The notes: generated by a model not told the origin, from the letters alone. Counted from the stretch's first letter, positions 21,235 through 29,663 are shown. The stretch is DNA of 64,000 bases from Prochlorococcus marinus CUG1417 (GCF_017695975.1 NZ_JAAORN010000001.1:930001-994000), one strand, 5' to 3'. Made by a program: numbers and translations.

Positions 21235-21669
21235 TTAAAAAGCAATGCGTATAAAAACGGATTGTCTTTAGAGTGATATTTTCCTAATTTTATATTGTTG
21301 AGTTCTAGGAGGTCTTTCAAAATGATCGATAGCCTGCCTGAAATTTCGTAATAAAACTAACTAATTTAATTAACTGCTCCAATTATTTTTTATAAATGTC
21401 TAAGCTTCCTTCTTCTGCATCGTTTAGGTGCCCTTTAAGAAACAAGCTTAATTCTAGAGTTTTTGCCCCAGTTAAAGACAATTAGTTAATTTTGGTGAGC
21501 ATTAGCTTAATAGAAGTTAGCAACAAGGATCCAAGATTTAGGTGCGTTATTAACTTCAGTAAAAAAATATAAGTAAGAGATAAAAGAGGGCTTAAATTAG
21601 CCCTCTTTTTTTAATAAGATGACTTTCTTCTGGTTTTACGGATAATGATTAAAACAATAAAATTTTAAA
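21235..21669 (+). other. gene-poor region with possible structured transcript
   Basis: No convincing long gene. It contains, on the plus strand, a perfect Shine-Dalgarno AGGAGGT (21307-21313) 9 nt before a 9-codon frame (21322-21351, MIDSLPEIS). A second 29-codon frame is at 21396-21485 (starts MSKLPSSASF). A strong terminator is at 21582-21609. Base composition between 21396 and 21480 is less AT-rich than in the flanks. This may be a regulatory RNA with small peptides. Overlapping the upstream end, a 62-codon frame at 21046-21234 looks spurious. Confidence 0.4.
21582..21611 (+). terminator. strong intrinsic terminator
   Basis: 11-bp perfect stem AAAAGAGGGCT / AGCCCTCTTTT around a 6-nt loop (TAAATT), followed by more T's. 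It ends whatever plus-strand transcript crosses 21.3-21.6 kb. Because of the flanking A-tract it can also work for the minus strand. Confidence 0.85.
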
Positions 21670-21945
21670 ATGGTTCAATATTATTGTCCATATTGCAATC
21701 CTAAATATCAATTTCAGAAAAAATCCTCAAAAGGTACTCTGATTTGTGACTTGTGCGGGGAGGATCTGGTAAAAAAACCACTTATTAGGTTGAACCAGAT
21801 AATTGCTTTAGTTGCTGTTTCGTCTTTACTTATACCGTTAATATATACTTTTATTTTTTTAATTAAAAATCAAATCAATCCTTCTCAAAAAAATTATCAA
21901 GCAAAAAGTTATTTGATGATATTTATTAAAGATCAGATTTCATAA
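21670..21945 (+). CDS. zinc-ribbon protein with TM helix
   Basis: 91 aa. An N-terminal zinc ribbon (YCPYCNPKYQ at 5-14 and ICDLCGEDLV at 25-34: CxxC...CxxC with a short beta hairpin between) is followed by one transmembrane helix (about 45-67) and a polar end. Likely a small membrane-anchored metal-binding protein. Its position between the zinc island and the cyanate operon has no obvious functional meaning. A hairpin terminator follows at 21952-21991. Confidence 0.7.
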   Translation: MVQYYCPYCNPKYQFQKKSSKGTLICDLCGEDLVKKPLIRLNQIIALVAVSSLLIPLIYTFIFLIKNQINPSQKNYQAKSYLMIFIKDQIS

Positions 21946-21951
21946 AACAAA

Positions 21952-21991
21952 TTGGAAATTTCACGGGGAAATTTTTATTTCCAAATTTTTT
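21952..21991 (+). terminator. hairpin terminator after the zinc-ribbon gene
   Basis: TTGGAAAT (21952-21959) pairs with ATTTCCAA (21977-21984), an alternative AAATTTC/GGGGAAATTT pairing is possible in the loop, and a T-run follows. It separates the zinc-ribbon gene from the cyanate operon. Confidence 0.55.
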
Positions 21992-22009
21992 ACATATTTA
22001 TTTTAAAAA

Positions 22010-22023
22010 GTAATTGTTTATAC
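22010..22023 (+). promoter_or_regulatory. NtcA box GTA-N8-TAC upstream of cynA
   Basis: GTA (22010-22012), eight bases, TAC (22021-22023): exact NtcA consensus. A -10-like TAAATA lies at 22044-22049, placing the box near -41 of a start around 22056, the classic class-II activator spacing. It implies nitrogen control by NtcA of the cyanate genes, and supports ATG 22077 as the cynA start. Confidence 0.8.
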
Positions 22024-22076
22024 ATCTCAAAAATAACTCTGGATAAATAATCTAAATATTGATTAAAAATAACTAA

Positions 22077-23762
22077 ATGGTCATCTCATCCAATAGTTTT
22101 ACTCAAAAATATAATTTTGAATGTAAAACCTCAGATCAGAATCAAGAAAATAACCTATCAAGTAATAAAACATTTTTAAAAAATAACTTTTTAAACCCTT
22201 CTAATGATCATGGTTATTTTTGTGCATGCATAGAATGTCGACCAATCGGGAATGATCATGAAAATTTTATGGCAGATATGCCTGATGATCCTGCTGAAAT
22301 AATTTCAGATTTTTCTAGGATGGGTCTTATCAAAAATGAAGCATATGAAATTGCTGATGCTATTTCAACTGCAGAAATGAGAGATCTATTGTTTTACAAA
22401 AACGCTTCAAATGGTGATCCATATAAAGAACAACTTCTTAGAGAATTAGCTAAGGAAGCTGGTGGATTAGACCAAGCTTTTCAAGCAGCATTTGGACCTC
22501 AAGCAGGTAGCTTCTTTGCTAAAACTAAAGCTTCTTCACCAATGGGAAGAAGACAATTTTTATCTAGCCTAGCGGCAGGTGCAGCACTAATTACAGTTGC
22601 TTGCTCTAATCAAAACAAGCCTTCCAAACAACCAATTGATGACACGCCTATAAATGTCAATAATTTAGAGAAGCAAACTTTAAGAGTTGGTTTCATACCA
22701 ATAACATGCGCCTCTCCAATAATCATGGCGGAACCGATGGGTTTCTACAGCAAGTTTGGAATGGATGTAAAAGTTGTCAAAATGCCAAGTTGGGGGGCAG
22801 TTAGAGATTCAGCAATTGCTGGTGAATTAGATGCTTACCATATGCTTGCTCCAATGCCAATATCCATGACTCTTGGATTAGGGACTGCACCATTTAGTGT
22901 GAAACTGGCAAGCATTGAAAATATAAATGGTCAAGCTATTACTGTTGCCAAACGTCATAAAGGGAAAGTAAATGGTCCTGCTGATATGAAGGGATTTGTA
23001 TTTGGAGTTCCATTCCCATACTCAATGCATAATCTTTTATTAAGATATTATCTTGCCAAAGGTGGGGTTGATCCAGATAAAGATGTTCAGATTCGTCCTG
23101 TTCCACCACCAGATAGTATCGCACAATTAGTTGCCGGTGATATCGACGCATATTTAATGCCTGATCCGTTTAATCAAAGGGCAGTTTACGAAGATGCAGG
23201 TTTTATACATCTACTCACTAAAGAATTATGGCCAGGGCATCCATGTTGTGCATTTGCAGCTGGTGAACCATGGATTAAAGAACATCCTGAAACTTTCAGA
23301 GCTCTTAATAAATCTATTATTGATGCTGCTGCTTATGTCTCAACTCCTTCTAACAGAAAAGAAGTAGCTAAAGCTATTTCTGGAAGGGGATTTTTAAATC
23401 AACCCACAGAAGTTGTTGAAGCTGTACTTACAGGCAAATTTGAAGATGGACTTGGTAAATCTCAAAATGTACCTGATAGAATTGATTTCAAACCTTATCC
23501 ATGGCAAAGCTTCTCTCACTGGATACAGTCTCAATTAATTCGTTGGGATTTAGGTGGAGCTGTAGCAGCTATTCAAGCTGGCGATTTCAACCCTAATAGC
23601 GCTTCAATATTTTTAACAGATGAAGCTCAAGCTTTAGAAAGAGAAATGGGGGGTAATCCACCAACTGCAAGATTTAGAAAAGAGATACTTGCTTACGACG
23701 AGTTTGATCCAAGTAAACCAATGAAATACATAAAAGACCAAATAAAAAGAGATGGTTTTTAG
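22077..23762 (+). CDS. cynA: cyanate ABC transporter substrate-binding protein CynA (with long N-terminal extension)
   Basis: 561 aa. Residues about 200-560 are the NrtA/CynA/TauA-type binding domain (LRVGFIPITCASPIIMAEPM onward), with many conserved blocks. An export signal sits internally: GRRQFLSSLAAGAALITVAC (157-176), twin arginine plus lipobox Cys176. Residues 1-155 are an extension not expected in NrtA-family proteins. It carries FCACIEC (48-54: three Cys) and an acidic helical region (DDPAEIISDFSRMG). The NtcA box close to 22077 argues that the long form is transcribed and translated. With CynB and CynD it imports cyanate as a nitrogen source. Confidence 0.85.
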   Translation: MVISSNSFTQKYNFECKTSDQNQENNLSSNKTFLKNNFLNPSNDHGYFCACIECRPIGNDHENFMADMPDDPAEIISDFSRMGLIKNEAYEIADAISTAEMRDLLFYKNASNGDPYKEQLLRELAKEAGGLDQAFQAAFGPQAGSFFAKTKASSPMGRRQFLSSLAAGAALITVACSNQNKPSKQPIDDTPINVNNLEKQTLRVGFIPITCASPIIMAEPMGFYSKFGMDVKVVKMPSWGAVRDSAIAGELDAYHMLAPMPISMTLGLGTAPFSVKLASIENINGQAITVAKRHKGKVNGPADMKGFVFGVPFPYSMHNLLLRYYLAKGGVDPDKDVQIRPVPPPDSIAQLVAGDIDAYLMPDPFNQRAVYEDAGFIHLLTKELWPGHPCCAFAAGEPWIKEHPETFRALNKSIIDAAAYVSTPSNRKEVAKAISGRGFLNQPTEVVEAVLTGKFEDGLGKSQNVPDRIDFKPYPWQSFSHWIQSQLIRWDLGGAVAAIQAGDFNPNSASIFLTDEAQALEREMGGNPPTARFRKEILAYDEFDPSKPMKYIKDQIKRDGF

Positions 23763-23788
23763 ATAAATAACCATTAAATCTTTTATAA

Positions 23789-24571
23789 ATGAATAAAGTA
23801 ATTTCAACTAGGCTTAAGCTTTTTGTTACCATTTCTAGTCTCTTAATTTTTATAATCTTGTGGCAAATAGTTGCTCAGCAAGGCTTATTAGTTAAAAATT
23901 TCCCAGGATCGTTTAAAACCATAAGCTCCCTTATTTGGTGGGTATCTGATCCCTTTTTTGATAATGGTCCAAATGACTTAGGAATTGGAACTAATTTACT
24001 TATAAGCCTTAGGAGAGTATTAATTGGATACAGCTTAGCTGTTTTAGTAGCTGTTCCCCTTGGAGTATTTATGGGAATGTCTAAATTAGCTCAGTCTTCT
24101 TTAAACCCATACGTGCAACTTCTAAAGCCTGTTTCTCCATTAGCTTGGCTTCCTGTAGGCCTTTTTGTTTTTAGAAATTCTGAGATTACTGGCATTTTTG
24201 TAATTTTTATTACTAGTATTTGGCCTACGTTAATTAATACTGCTTTTGGAGTAGCAAGTATTAATCCTGATTATTTAAAGGTATCGAAATCTCTCGGGGC
24301 TAGTAAATCAACAACTATTAGAAGAGTTATTTTGCCAGCAATCATGCCAAACATTCTTGCTGGAATGAGAATATCAATGGGTACAGCTTGGCTCGTTATT
24401 GTTGCTGCAGAAATGTTGTTGGGTACAGGTATTGGTTATTTTATATGGAATGAATGGAACAATTTATCTCTTGAGAATATCTTTGTCGCAATCATAATAA
24501 TTGGTTTTACGGGATTTATTTTGGATCAACTTTTTGGCTATCTTCAAGAGAAATTTGACTATAGTGTCTAA
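23789..24571 (+). CDS. cynB: cyanate ABC transporter permease CynB
   Basis: 260 aa, six hydrophobic helices, NrtB/SsuC family. The conserved EAA-like cytoplasmic loop is visible as VSKSLGASKSTTIRRVILPA. The end contains the helix FVAIIIIGFTGFILDQLF. It pairs with CynD (24597-25451). Gap from cynA is 26 bp and to cynD 25 bp, so a single operon. Confidence 0.9.
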   Translation: MNKVISTRLKLFVTISSLLIFIILWQIVAQQGLLVKNFPGSFKTISSLIWWVSDPFFDNGPNDLGIGTNLLISLRRVLIGYSLAVLVAVPLGVFMGMSKLAQSSLNPYVQLLKPVSPLAWLPVGLFVFRNSEITGIFVIFITSIWPTLINTAFGVASINPDYLKVSKSLGASKSTTIRRVILPAIMPNILAGMRISMGTAWLVIVAAEMLLGTGIGYFIWNEWNNLSLENIFVAIIIIGFTGFILDQLFGYLQEKFDYSV

Positions 24572-24596
24572 CCTTAATTCTTTAAATCTTTAAAAA

Positions 24597-25451
24597 ATGT
24601 CAAAAAATCTAAATTCAAAAAAAACTAATAGCCACCTTAAATTAAATAATCTAGGAAAAACTTTCTACAAAGAAAAAAAATTTTTTGATTTTTATTCAAA
24701 AGGAAATAGAAGTGGGTTCGAGGCTATCAAAGATATTAATCTAGAGATAGAAAAGAACACCTTCGTATCTATAATAGGTCCTTCAGGTTGTGGCAAATCA
24801 ACATTACTAAATTTAATAGCAGGCTTACAAACTCCAACAACTGGGAATATCATTATTGACGGACAAGCTATAAAAGGTCCAGGTCCCGATAGAGGTGTTA
24901 TTTTTCAAAATTACGCTTTAATGCCATGGCTTACAACAATTGAGAACATTCAGTTTGCCTTAAATACTGTTTTCCCAGCAAAAACAAACGCTGATATTAA
25001 AGAAAGAGCGAGAAAATATTTAAGAATGGTTGGTTTAGAAAAAGCTTCAAACAAATTCCCAAAAGAATTATCTGGAGGAATGAAGCAAAGAGTTGCAATA
25101 GCTAGAGCCTTATCTATAAATCCAAATATGTTGTTGATGGACGAACCTTTCGGGGCTCTTGATGCATTAACCAGATCCTATTTACAAGATGAACTATTAT
25201 CAATTTGGAGAAAAAATAAAGTAACCGTTGTTTTAATTACTCATAGTATTGAAGAAGCATTGCTTTTGTCTGACAAGATTGTTTTGATGTCAAGCGGTCC
25301 CTCCGCCATAATTTCTGAGGAAATTTCAGTTGATTTAGAAAGGCCAAGAGATAGAGAAAAAATAGAACAAGATCCTACATATTTAAAAATAAAAATGCGT
25401 TTGGAAAAGCATCTATTAAGAGAAACAAGAGCTGTAGAAGAGGTTACTTAG
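24597..25451 (+). CDS. cynD: cyanate ABC transporter ATPase CynD
   Basis: 284 aa. Walker A GPSGCGKST (61-69), signature LSGGMKQR (158-165), Walker B LLMDEP (179-184), switch His in LITHSIEEA. The family is NrtD/SsuB/TauB-type; cyanate is assigned because cynS follows directly and cynA and cynB precede. An N-terminal stretch of about 40 residues precedes the domain with a Phe/Lys-rich loop. Confidence 0.9.
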   Translation: MSKNLNSKKTNSHLKLNNLGKTFYKEKKFFDFYSKGNRSGFEAIKDINLEIEKNTFVSIIGPSGCGKSTLLNLIAGLQTPTTGNIIIDGQAIKGPGPDRGVIFQNYALMPWLTTIENIQFALNTVFPAKTNADIKERARKYLRMVGLEKASNKFPKELSGGMKQRVAIARALSINPNMLLMDEPFGALDALTRSYLQDELLSIWRKNKVTVVLITHSIEEALLLSDKIVLMSSGPSAIISEEISVDLERPRDREKIEQDPTYLKIKMRLEKHLLRETRAVEEVT

Positions 25452-25485
25452 ACTTCTTCTGCAATAAAAAAAACAACAATTAATT

Positions 25486-25929
25486 ATGACTTTACCCACA
25501 TTTACACAATTACTATTAAAAGCAAAAAAAGAAAAAAATTTATCCTTTGAAGATTTAGGTAAATTAATTAATAGAGATGAAGTATGGGTTGCAAGCTTAT
25601 TTTATGGGCAAGCTACAGCTTCTGAAGGAGAAGCTAATATTTTAATTAATGCTCTAGATTTACAATCAGAACTAGAAGATCAATTGACAACACCGCCAGT
25701 GAAAGGCTGCCTAGATCCTGTTATTCCTACAGATCCTCTTATTTATAGATTCTATGAAATAATGCAAGTGTATGGACTACCAATGAAGGATGTAATACAA
25801 GAAAAATTTGGCGATGGAATTATGAGTGCAATTGACTTTTCCATTGAAGTTGATAAGGTAAATGACCCAAAAGGCGATAGGGTATTAGTAAAAATGTGTG
25901 GTAAATTCTTGCCCTATAAAAAGTGGTAA
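25486..25929 (+). CDS. cynS: cyanate hydratase (cyanase)
   Basis: 147 aa, same fold layout as E. coli CynS: N-terminal helix bundle, C-terminal catalytic domain. The catalytic triad is present: Arg88 and Glu91 in [10 protein letters not shown], Ser114 in GIMSAIDF (E. coli Arg96, Glu99, Ser122). It decomposes cyanate with bicarbonate to ammonia and CO2. Last gene of the cyn operon, 34 bp after cynD. Confidence 0.95.
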   Translation: MTLPTFTQLLLKAKKEKNLSFEDLGKLINRDEVWVASLFYGQATASEGEANILINALDLQSELEDQLTTPPVKGCLDPVIPTDPLIYRFYEIMQVYGLPMKDVIQEKFGDGIMSAIDFSIEVDKVNDPKGDRVLVKMCGKFLPYKKW

Positions 25930-25973
25930 ATATTTATTTTCGTCTTTAGGAATATAAAACCATAATTAATTAT

Positions 25974-26165
25974 TCATTCATCATTTTCATTAAGTTTAAG
26001 AGTCTTATTAACTTCACTCTCGAATTCTTTAGATGCAGATTGTAAACCCTTTATGGTTTTGCCAATAGTTTTCCCAAGTTGAGGCAAACGTTTTGGCCCA
26101 AAAATTAGCAATGCAAGTACAACAATTACAGCGATTTCTGGTATACCAATTCCGAAAATGTTCAT
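25974..26165 (-). CDS. tatA: twin-arginine translocase subunit TatA
   Basis: 63 aa. MNIFGIGIPEIAVIVVLALL then IFGPKRLPQLG gives the hallmark TatA N-terminus: transmembrane helix 8-24, the FGPKR hinge, the amphipathic helix, and an acidic tail (NKTLKLNENDE). It forms the pore-type component of the Tat pathway. CynA, with a twin-arginine signal, is encoded close by but there is no operon link. It converges with cynS. Confidence 0.92.
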   Translation of the reverse strand: MNIFGIGIPEIAVIVVLALLIFGPKRLPQLGKTIGKTIKGLQSASKEFESEVNKTLKLNENDE

Positions 26166-26249
26166 TAAAAATTCAATAATAATTAATTATAAAAAATTTT
26201 TCTTCTGCTAAAAGTAACTAAAATCACACATTTTTTTAATCTATTAACA

Positions 26250-26573
26250 ATGGAAAGAAGTTGGGATCCATATTATAAATATTTCAAAGAATTTGAATTT
26301 AATCTCTTTGAAATTTTTATATTTTTAGAATTTCAAAAAGAAATTATTGATTTGGGATATATCGGACAAAGTCAAATCAACCAAAATGTTCTAAATCCAG
26401 GCCAGTTTTGTGTTGTCGATGGATTAATAAAGATAGTTCATGATTTGCCAAAATTCCTACATGATGAAAAATTTAAAAATAATTTAGATATAGAAAAATG
26501 GAAAATAGATTCCTATAATTTACTTTCTTTAGATATAAAGTGGGTAAAAAAATCATCAATAATAATAATTTAA
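26250..26573 (+). CDS. hypothetical protein
   Basis: 107 aa, no membrane segment, aromatic-rich start (MERSWDPYYKYFKEFEFNLF). The central part IIDLGYIGQSQINQNVLNPG and FCVVDGLIKIVHDLPKFLHD is mixed alpha/beta. No family recognised. No operon partner. Followed by 200 bp of AT-rich sequence containing the Zur-like box. Confidence 0.55.
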   Translation: MERSWDPYYKYFKEFEFNLFEIFIFLEFQKEIIDLGYIGQSQINQNVLNPGQFCVVDGLIKIVHDLPKFLHDEKFKNNLDIEKWKIDSYNLLSLDIKWVKKSSIIII

Positions 26574-26661
26574 TTTTTAAGGAATATTTATTATAAATTT
26601 AACTATTATCTTATAATATAAATTTTCTAAATATTATTTAAGAACCAATATTTATCAGTGG

Positions 26662-26678
26662 ATAATGATAACCATTTT
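26662..26678. promoter_or_regulatory. Zur-like box upstream of the Cys-rich microprotein
   Basis: ATAATGATAACCATTTT matches the znuA-znuC palindrome AAAATGATTATCATTTT at 14 of 16 non-central positions (mismatches at positions 2 and 11), with the same odd symmetry about 26670. It lies 100 bp upstream of the ATG at 26778. A candidate -10 (TATAGA, 26684-26689) follows directly. Confidence 0.6.
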
Positions 26679-26777
26679 CAAAATATAGAAATTAATTTTT
26701 TTTAAAAAGTGTAACTAAGCCTGCTACAATTAATTTTTTAGGCTATATTGTTAATAATTAATTTAAAATTTACTATT

Positions 26778-26915
26778 ATGATTACTACAAATCCAAAAAT
26801 ATTATTTACAGTTAAATCTACTTCAAATGAAGAAGAAGTATGCCCCGGTTGCGGTTGCGTTTGTCCTTGTGAATGTTCAGATTGTAAAGAATGTTCACCT
26901 TGTAAAGATCATTAA
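26778..26915 (+). CDS. metallothionein-like Cys-rich microprotein
   Basis: ATG 26778, TAA 26913-26915, 45 aa. The C-terminal half packs nine cysteines in 21 residues: Cys22, 25, 27, 29, 31, 33, 36, 39 and 42 (spacing C-x2-C-x-C-x-C-x-C-x-C-x2-C-x2-C-x2-C), plus a final His. The first 20 residues lack Cys (MITTNPKILFTVKSTSNEEE). This is a thiolate-cluster peptide plan. It is not recognisably SmtA/BmtA, which has a different Cys/His order. Zn, Cd or Cu binding is inference. A Zur-like box lies upstream. Confidence 0.75.
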   Translation: MITTNPKILFTVKSTSNEEEVCPGCGCVCPCECSDCKECSPCKDH

Positions 26916-27030
26916 ATCCCCTAAATCAAATAAAAAATATTTTTTTTGGTAAATTTCCAGAAATTAGTTCCACTTACTGATATTAAAGAATTTTGAAAAT
27001 TACTATTTGATATTTATAAATTTCAAAGAC

Positions 27031-27488
27031 CTAGTTCTGTAAGGCTGGGGAAATCTTCTGATCGTGCACCTTCTTCCCATGTAAAAAGACAATCTTTTTA
27101 TTTATAGAAATATCGTTTATACTTGCTTCTCTTCTACGCATTAAACCAGTTTCAGAAAATTCCCAATTTTCATTCCCATATGCACGAAAATAATTATATT
27201 CCTTGTCATGCCATTCATATTGGAATCGAACAGAAATTCGATTTGAATCATATGCCCACAATTCTTTAATAAATTTATAACCAATTTCTTTTGTCCATTT
27301 TCGATTCAAAAATTCTACAATTTTTTCTCTACCTCTTATAAATTCATTTCTATTTCTCCAAAAACTATCTTCTGTATAAGCAAGCGATACAGTAAATGGA
27401 TCTTACGTATTCCAAGCATTTTCGGCAATCTCACTTTTTTTATTGCTGTTTCTGCGTCAAAAGGAGGTAAAGGAGGTTTTATCGACAT
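27031..27488 (-). pseudogene. DUF1348 (NTF2/SnoaL-like) gene, disrupted
   Basis: Three segments of one DUF1348 protein are visible. The start at ATG 27488 reads MSIKPPLPPFDAETAIKKVR. Near 27431-27427 one base is missing (AGATT where AGAATT is expected), after which the frame continues as AENAWNT. A TAA stop (27405-27403) follows, then [20 protein letters not shown]. The intact-looking C-terminal part is [20 protein letters not shown] to [20 protein letters not shown], the DUF1348 hallmark. So there is one frameshift and one nonsense change in about 460 bp. Family members are small NTF2-like proteins of unknown activity. Confidence 0.8.
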
Positions 27489-27589
27489 ATGCTATTTAAT
27501 GAATTGGGTTATCTAAATAATAAAAAAAACACTTATTTAATGATGATAATCAAAGGGGCAATTTCAAAAAAGTTAAAATTTTTAGGCAA

Positions 27590-27811
27590 TTATCCTCTGC
27601 AAAGAGATTTACTTAAACATGAATTTTTACTCTCTTTATAAATTTGATCATTAACATTTTCTAATTTAATCTCATTATTAATTACTTGAATCTTTTTCCC
27701 ACAATGTTCCTTGCAACCTCCATTCAATATATTATGTGCAAATAAATTAGAAATATTTGTTAGAAGTAAAAGAAAAATTATTTTATATATTTGATAAAAA
27801 TAAGACTTCAT
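27590..27811 (-). CDS. small exported Cys-containing protein
   Basis: 73 aa. Signal peptide MKSYFYQIYKIIFLLLLTNI with SNLFAH at the cleavage region. The mature protein starts HNILNGGCKEHCGKKIQVIN (Cys32, Cys36) and ends with CLSKSLCRG (two more Cys). Four Cys and two His in the mature 48 residues. Same overall plan as 8180-8365. Disulfide or metal site is possible. Function unknown. Confidence 0.65.
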   Translation of the reverse strand: MKSYFYQIYKIIFLLLLTNISNLFAHNILNGGCKEHCGKKIQVINNEIKLENVNDQIYKESKNSCLSKSLCRG

Positions 27812-27854
27812 TTTTAATATTATTTCCCCAGAATTATTAAATTAATAATACCAA

Positions 27855-28091
27855 TTAGTTCCAAGGAGTGTTTATAAGTCCCCAGATATCAAAGAAGAAA
27901 AATAAAACTGCAATAGTAACAAGATCCCATGCTCTTTCCCTAAAAGCCCAAGGCGCTATAAAAACTTCTCCAAGTCCGTGAAGAGCAGCACCTATTGGTA
28001 GATGATCAAGAACCAGCAAACTGTGTGAGAGGATAAAAAGAAAGCTTGCGAAATATCTAAAAAAAACAAATTGCCAATTACTAGAACTCAT
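27855..28091 (-). CDS. conserved cyanobacterial small membrane protein
   Basis: 78 aa. Two helices: about 5-28 (WQFVFFRYFASFLFILSHSL) and 50-72, with a Pro/Gly-rich loop DHLPIGAALHGLGEVFIAPW between, and end FDIWGLINTPWN. The high conservation-style composition (His, Trp, Pro in loops) suggests a real cyanobacterial family, though not named here. Confidence 0.68.
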   Translation of the reverse strand: MSSSNWQFVFFRYFASFLFILSHSLLVLDHLPIGAALHGLGEVFIAPWAFRERAWDLVTIAVLFFFFDIWGLINTPWN

Positions 28092-28228
28092 ACCTTTTAG
28101 ATTTTTAAGAAATATACTTCAATGATCAAAATAATGAAATAGATAGAGTAAAGAGATATTATTTTTGGTAGTCATAAATACGAATAAAGATTTGAAGCTC
28201 AAGTAAAAATTACTAAACGAAGAAATAG

Positions 28229-29662
28229 ATGTTTTCAGATTATCGTCCTAAAAATAGTTTTGATGAATACTTTAAGGATAATGTGAACTCTGCTAGAGAA
28301 ATATTAATCCCTCTTTTGTCCTCTTTAGACAATATGGGAATTGAAGAATTAAATAGGAATCATTCTGCAGCAAAAAAATTATTACTAAGACATGGTGCTA
28401 CCTTTAGATTAAATGATACGGGTTTAAAAGGGACGGAGAGAATATTACCTTTTGATCCTTTGCCAAGAATAATAAGTAAAGATGATTGGATAACATTAGA
28501 AAAAGGTCTTAAACAAAGGCTTGAGGCAATTGATTTATTTCTCAATGATATTTATAATTCTCAAAATATAATTAATGATGGGATAATTCCAAGAGAATTA
28601 ATAGAGAGTTCAGAAGGTTGGAGACCTCAAATGATAGGTTTCAAACCTCCATTAAATAAATGGTGCCAAATTTCAGGACTTGATTTGATAAGGGACAGGA
28701 AGGGTGATTGGCATGTTTTAGAAGATAATTTAAGATGCCCTTCTGGGGTTGCTTATTTTTTAGAAAATAGATTAGTTATGAAAAATATTTTTCCTAATCT
28801 TTTCTCTGGCAGAATAGTAAAACCAATTGATGAATATCCATCATATCTTTTAAAAACGCTTCAAGAACTTGCAGTTTGGACAGATACTCCCAAGATAGTT
28901 CTACTAACTCCAGGAATTTTTAATAGTGCTTATTTTGAGCATAGTTATTTGGCTCAAGAAATGGGCATCCAACTAGTTCAGGGTCATGACTTAGTTTGCA
29001 ATGATGATTATGTATATTTGAAAACCACCTCTGGATTAAAAAGAGTAGATGTCATTTACAGACGAATTGATGATGATTTCTTAGATCCGCTAAATTTCAG
29101 AAAAGATTCCTGCCTCGGTGTTACTGGATTACTTGATGTTTTCAAGGCAGGTCATGTTGCTTTAGCAAATGCTCCTGGGACTGGAATAGCAGATGACAAA
29201 ATGATTTATTCTTTTGTCCCAAAAATGATTAAATATTATCTTGATGAAGAAATTATTATTAAAAATGTAGAAACTTATATTTGTCATTACCAAAAGGATC
29301 GAGAGTATGTTCTAGAAAACTTATCAAAACTTGTTGTTAAGTCTGTCGCAGAAGCTGGGGGTTATGGAATGTTAATTGGGCCTCACTCAACAACCAATGA
29401 AATAGAAGAATTCGCTAATAAAATTAAACAAAATCCTCGAAATTTCATAGCTCAACCTACATTAGAATTATCTACTGTGCCATCGTTGTGCAATGGAGAA
29501 CTATATCCATGTCATGTTGATTTAAGACCTTACATCTTGAGAGGAAAAGATTCATGGGTTAGCCCAGGTGGTCTTACGAGGGTAGCCTTAAAGAAGGGAT
29601 CATTAGTCGTCAATTCTTCTCAAGGTGGAGGATGCAAAGATACATGGGTTGTAGGTAAATAA
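28229..29662 (+). CDS. circularly permuted ATP-grasp protein (DUF404/407 type)
   Basis: 477 aa. Recognised by blocks such as LRHGATFRLND, GTERILPFDPLPRII, GIIPRELIESSEGW, DWHVLEDNLRCPSGVAYFLE, VIYRRIDDDFLDP, GNAPGTGIADDK-like NAPGTGIADDKMIY, VKSVAEAGGYGMLIGP and the final RPYILRGKDSWVSPGGLTRV. The family belongs to the ATP-grasp ligases with permuted order, typically encoded with alpha-E and transglutaminase-like proteins as here. It likely makes an amide or peptide bond; substrate unknown. Start of a three-gene operon, 1 bp to the next gene. Confidence 0.88.
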   Translation: MFSDYRPKNSFDEYFKDNVNSAREILIPLLSSLDNMGIEELNRNHSAAKKLLLRHGATFRLNDTGLKGTERILPFDPLPRIISKDDWITLEKGLKQRLEAIDLFLNDIYNSQNIINDGIIPRELIESSEGWRPQMIGFKPPLNKWCQISGLDLIRDRKGDWHVLEDNLRCPSGVAYFLENRLVMKNIFPNLFSGRIVKPIDEYPSYLLKTLQELAVWTDTPKIVLLTPGIFNSAYFEHSYLAQEMGIQLVQGHDLVCNDDYVYLKTTSGLKRVDVIYRRIDDDFLDPLNFRKDSCLGVTGLLDVFKAGHVALANAPGTGIADDKMIYSFVPKMIKYYLDEEIIIKNVETYICHYQKDREYVLENLSKLVVKSVAEAGGYGMLIGPHSTTNEIEEFANKIKQNPRNFIAQPTLELSTVPSLCNGELYPCHVDLRPYILRGKDSWVSPGGLTRVALKKGSLVVNSSQGGGCKDTWVVGK

Positions 29663-29663
29663 T

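Noticed and set aside
27541-27552. TGATGATAATCA upstream of the DUF1348 pseudogene as a Zur box
   Set aside because: Only the core half matches; symmetry and flanks differ from the 16923 element.
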